This document shows positions 41,918-42,051 of a stretch of DNA of 42,051 bases, one piece after another. The stretch covers positions 1 through 42,051 of the forward strand of contig CAYRDY010000007.1 in NCBI GenBank assembly GCA_964423195.1, given 5' to 3'. Made by a program: the position numbers and the translations under genes. Origin of the DNA: CAKRHR01 sp964423195 (GTDB lineage Bacteria; Bacillota; Clostridia; Lachnospirales; Lachnospiraceae). The notes under the pieces are model-generated. The model ran no database searches and was not told the DNA's origin. It saw only the letters and a list, made by a program, of their open reading frames with translations. The number at the start of each line of letters is the position of its first letter. The first letter of the stretch is position 1.

Positions 41918-42051
41918 GAGGATGGTGTATAATTTATTAGAAAAGTTTCAGATTCAGGGCAGACAAAGAGGACAGTTATCAAAAAAATATAAGATAATAA
42001 TGGCTTTATAAACATGGGGATATTAACAAATATTCAACAAAGTGAAGGTGG

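Noticed and set aside
1..42051. CRISPR array or phage defence cluster
   Set aside because: No regularly spaced repeats with unique spacers and no cas or known defence genes were seen.

Overview
The window reads as chromosomal DNA of an anaerobic, Gram-positive Clostridia bacterium, most likely a member or relative of the Lachnospiraceae. The support is a fused ispH-rpsA gene, a one-piece pyruvate:ferredoxin oxidoreductase (nifJ), a thiolase/CoA-transferase operon of the butyrate and acetoacetate type, genes for selenium-dependent molybdenum hydroxylase maturation, lipoproteins with a Gram-positive-style lipobox, and the secG-rnr-smpB-ssrA order. Nearly all of it is dense, GC-rich, housekeeping-type sequence on the + strand. 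Two genes lie on the minus strand: the YprB-like nuclease and a secreted CAP-domain protein. A run of exactly 100 Ns at 12297-12396 is an assembly gap.

Layout. 1-3000: terminator of an upstream gene, a DUF3160-type lipoprotein and a membrane-anchored partner. 3000-7230: topB behind a set of palindromic repeats, then glmS with a long structured leader. 7368-10000: promoter, thlA, ctfA, ctfB, terminator. 10050-16113: a 25-bp-arm inverted repeat, an RpiR-type regulator, an HI0933-like flavoprotein, cmk, ispH-rpsA and a two-TM membrane protein. 16055-17107 (minus): a YprB-like nuclease whose end overlaps the preceding gene tail to tail. 17281-19092: three hairpins, then ruvA and ruvB. 19099-25221: zapA, a large U32 peptidase-family protein, a SEDS glycan polymerase and its partner penicillin-binding protein. 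25241-27066: a NUDIX hydrolase and an unrecognised 403-residue protein. 27129-32501: an Mrp-type Fe-S carrier ATPase, a YqeC-MocA fusion, YqeB, a molybdopterin-binding protein and a zinc-ribbon membrane protein. 32579-36179: nifJ. 36280-37872 (minus): secreted CAP-DUF4214 protein. 38097-41392: secG, rnr (split by a one-base frameshift), smpB, ssrA. 41393-42051: an AT-rich tract behind ssrA that looks foreign.

How the parts fit. glmS feeds amino sugars to the wall, and the SEDS/PBP pair with ZapA uses wall precursors at growth and division sites. nifJ makes acetyl-CoA, which thlA condenses, and ctfAB exchanges CoA between acyl groups. Mrp, YqeC-MocA, YqeB and the molybdopterin protein fit maturation of metal-cofactor enzymes, although no hydroxylase lies in the window. 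rnr, smpB and ssrA form the ribosome-rescue and RNA-decay group.

I did not find a clear new multi-gene defence or metabolic system. The best leads are the sequence behind ssrA (tandem 12-mers, a mini-ORF overlapping a terminator, and a DUF6431-like zinc-ribbon gene), the palindromes before topB, the long inverted repeat at 10053-10113, the hairpin series before ruvA, and two unrecognised proteins (the 403-residue protein and the DUF3160 partner).
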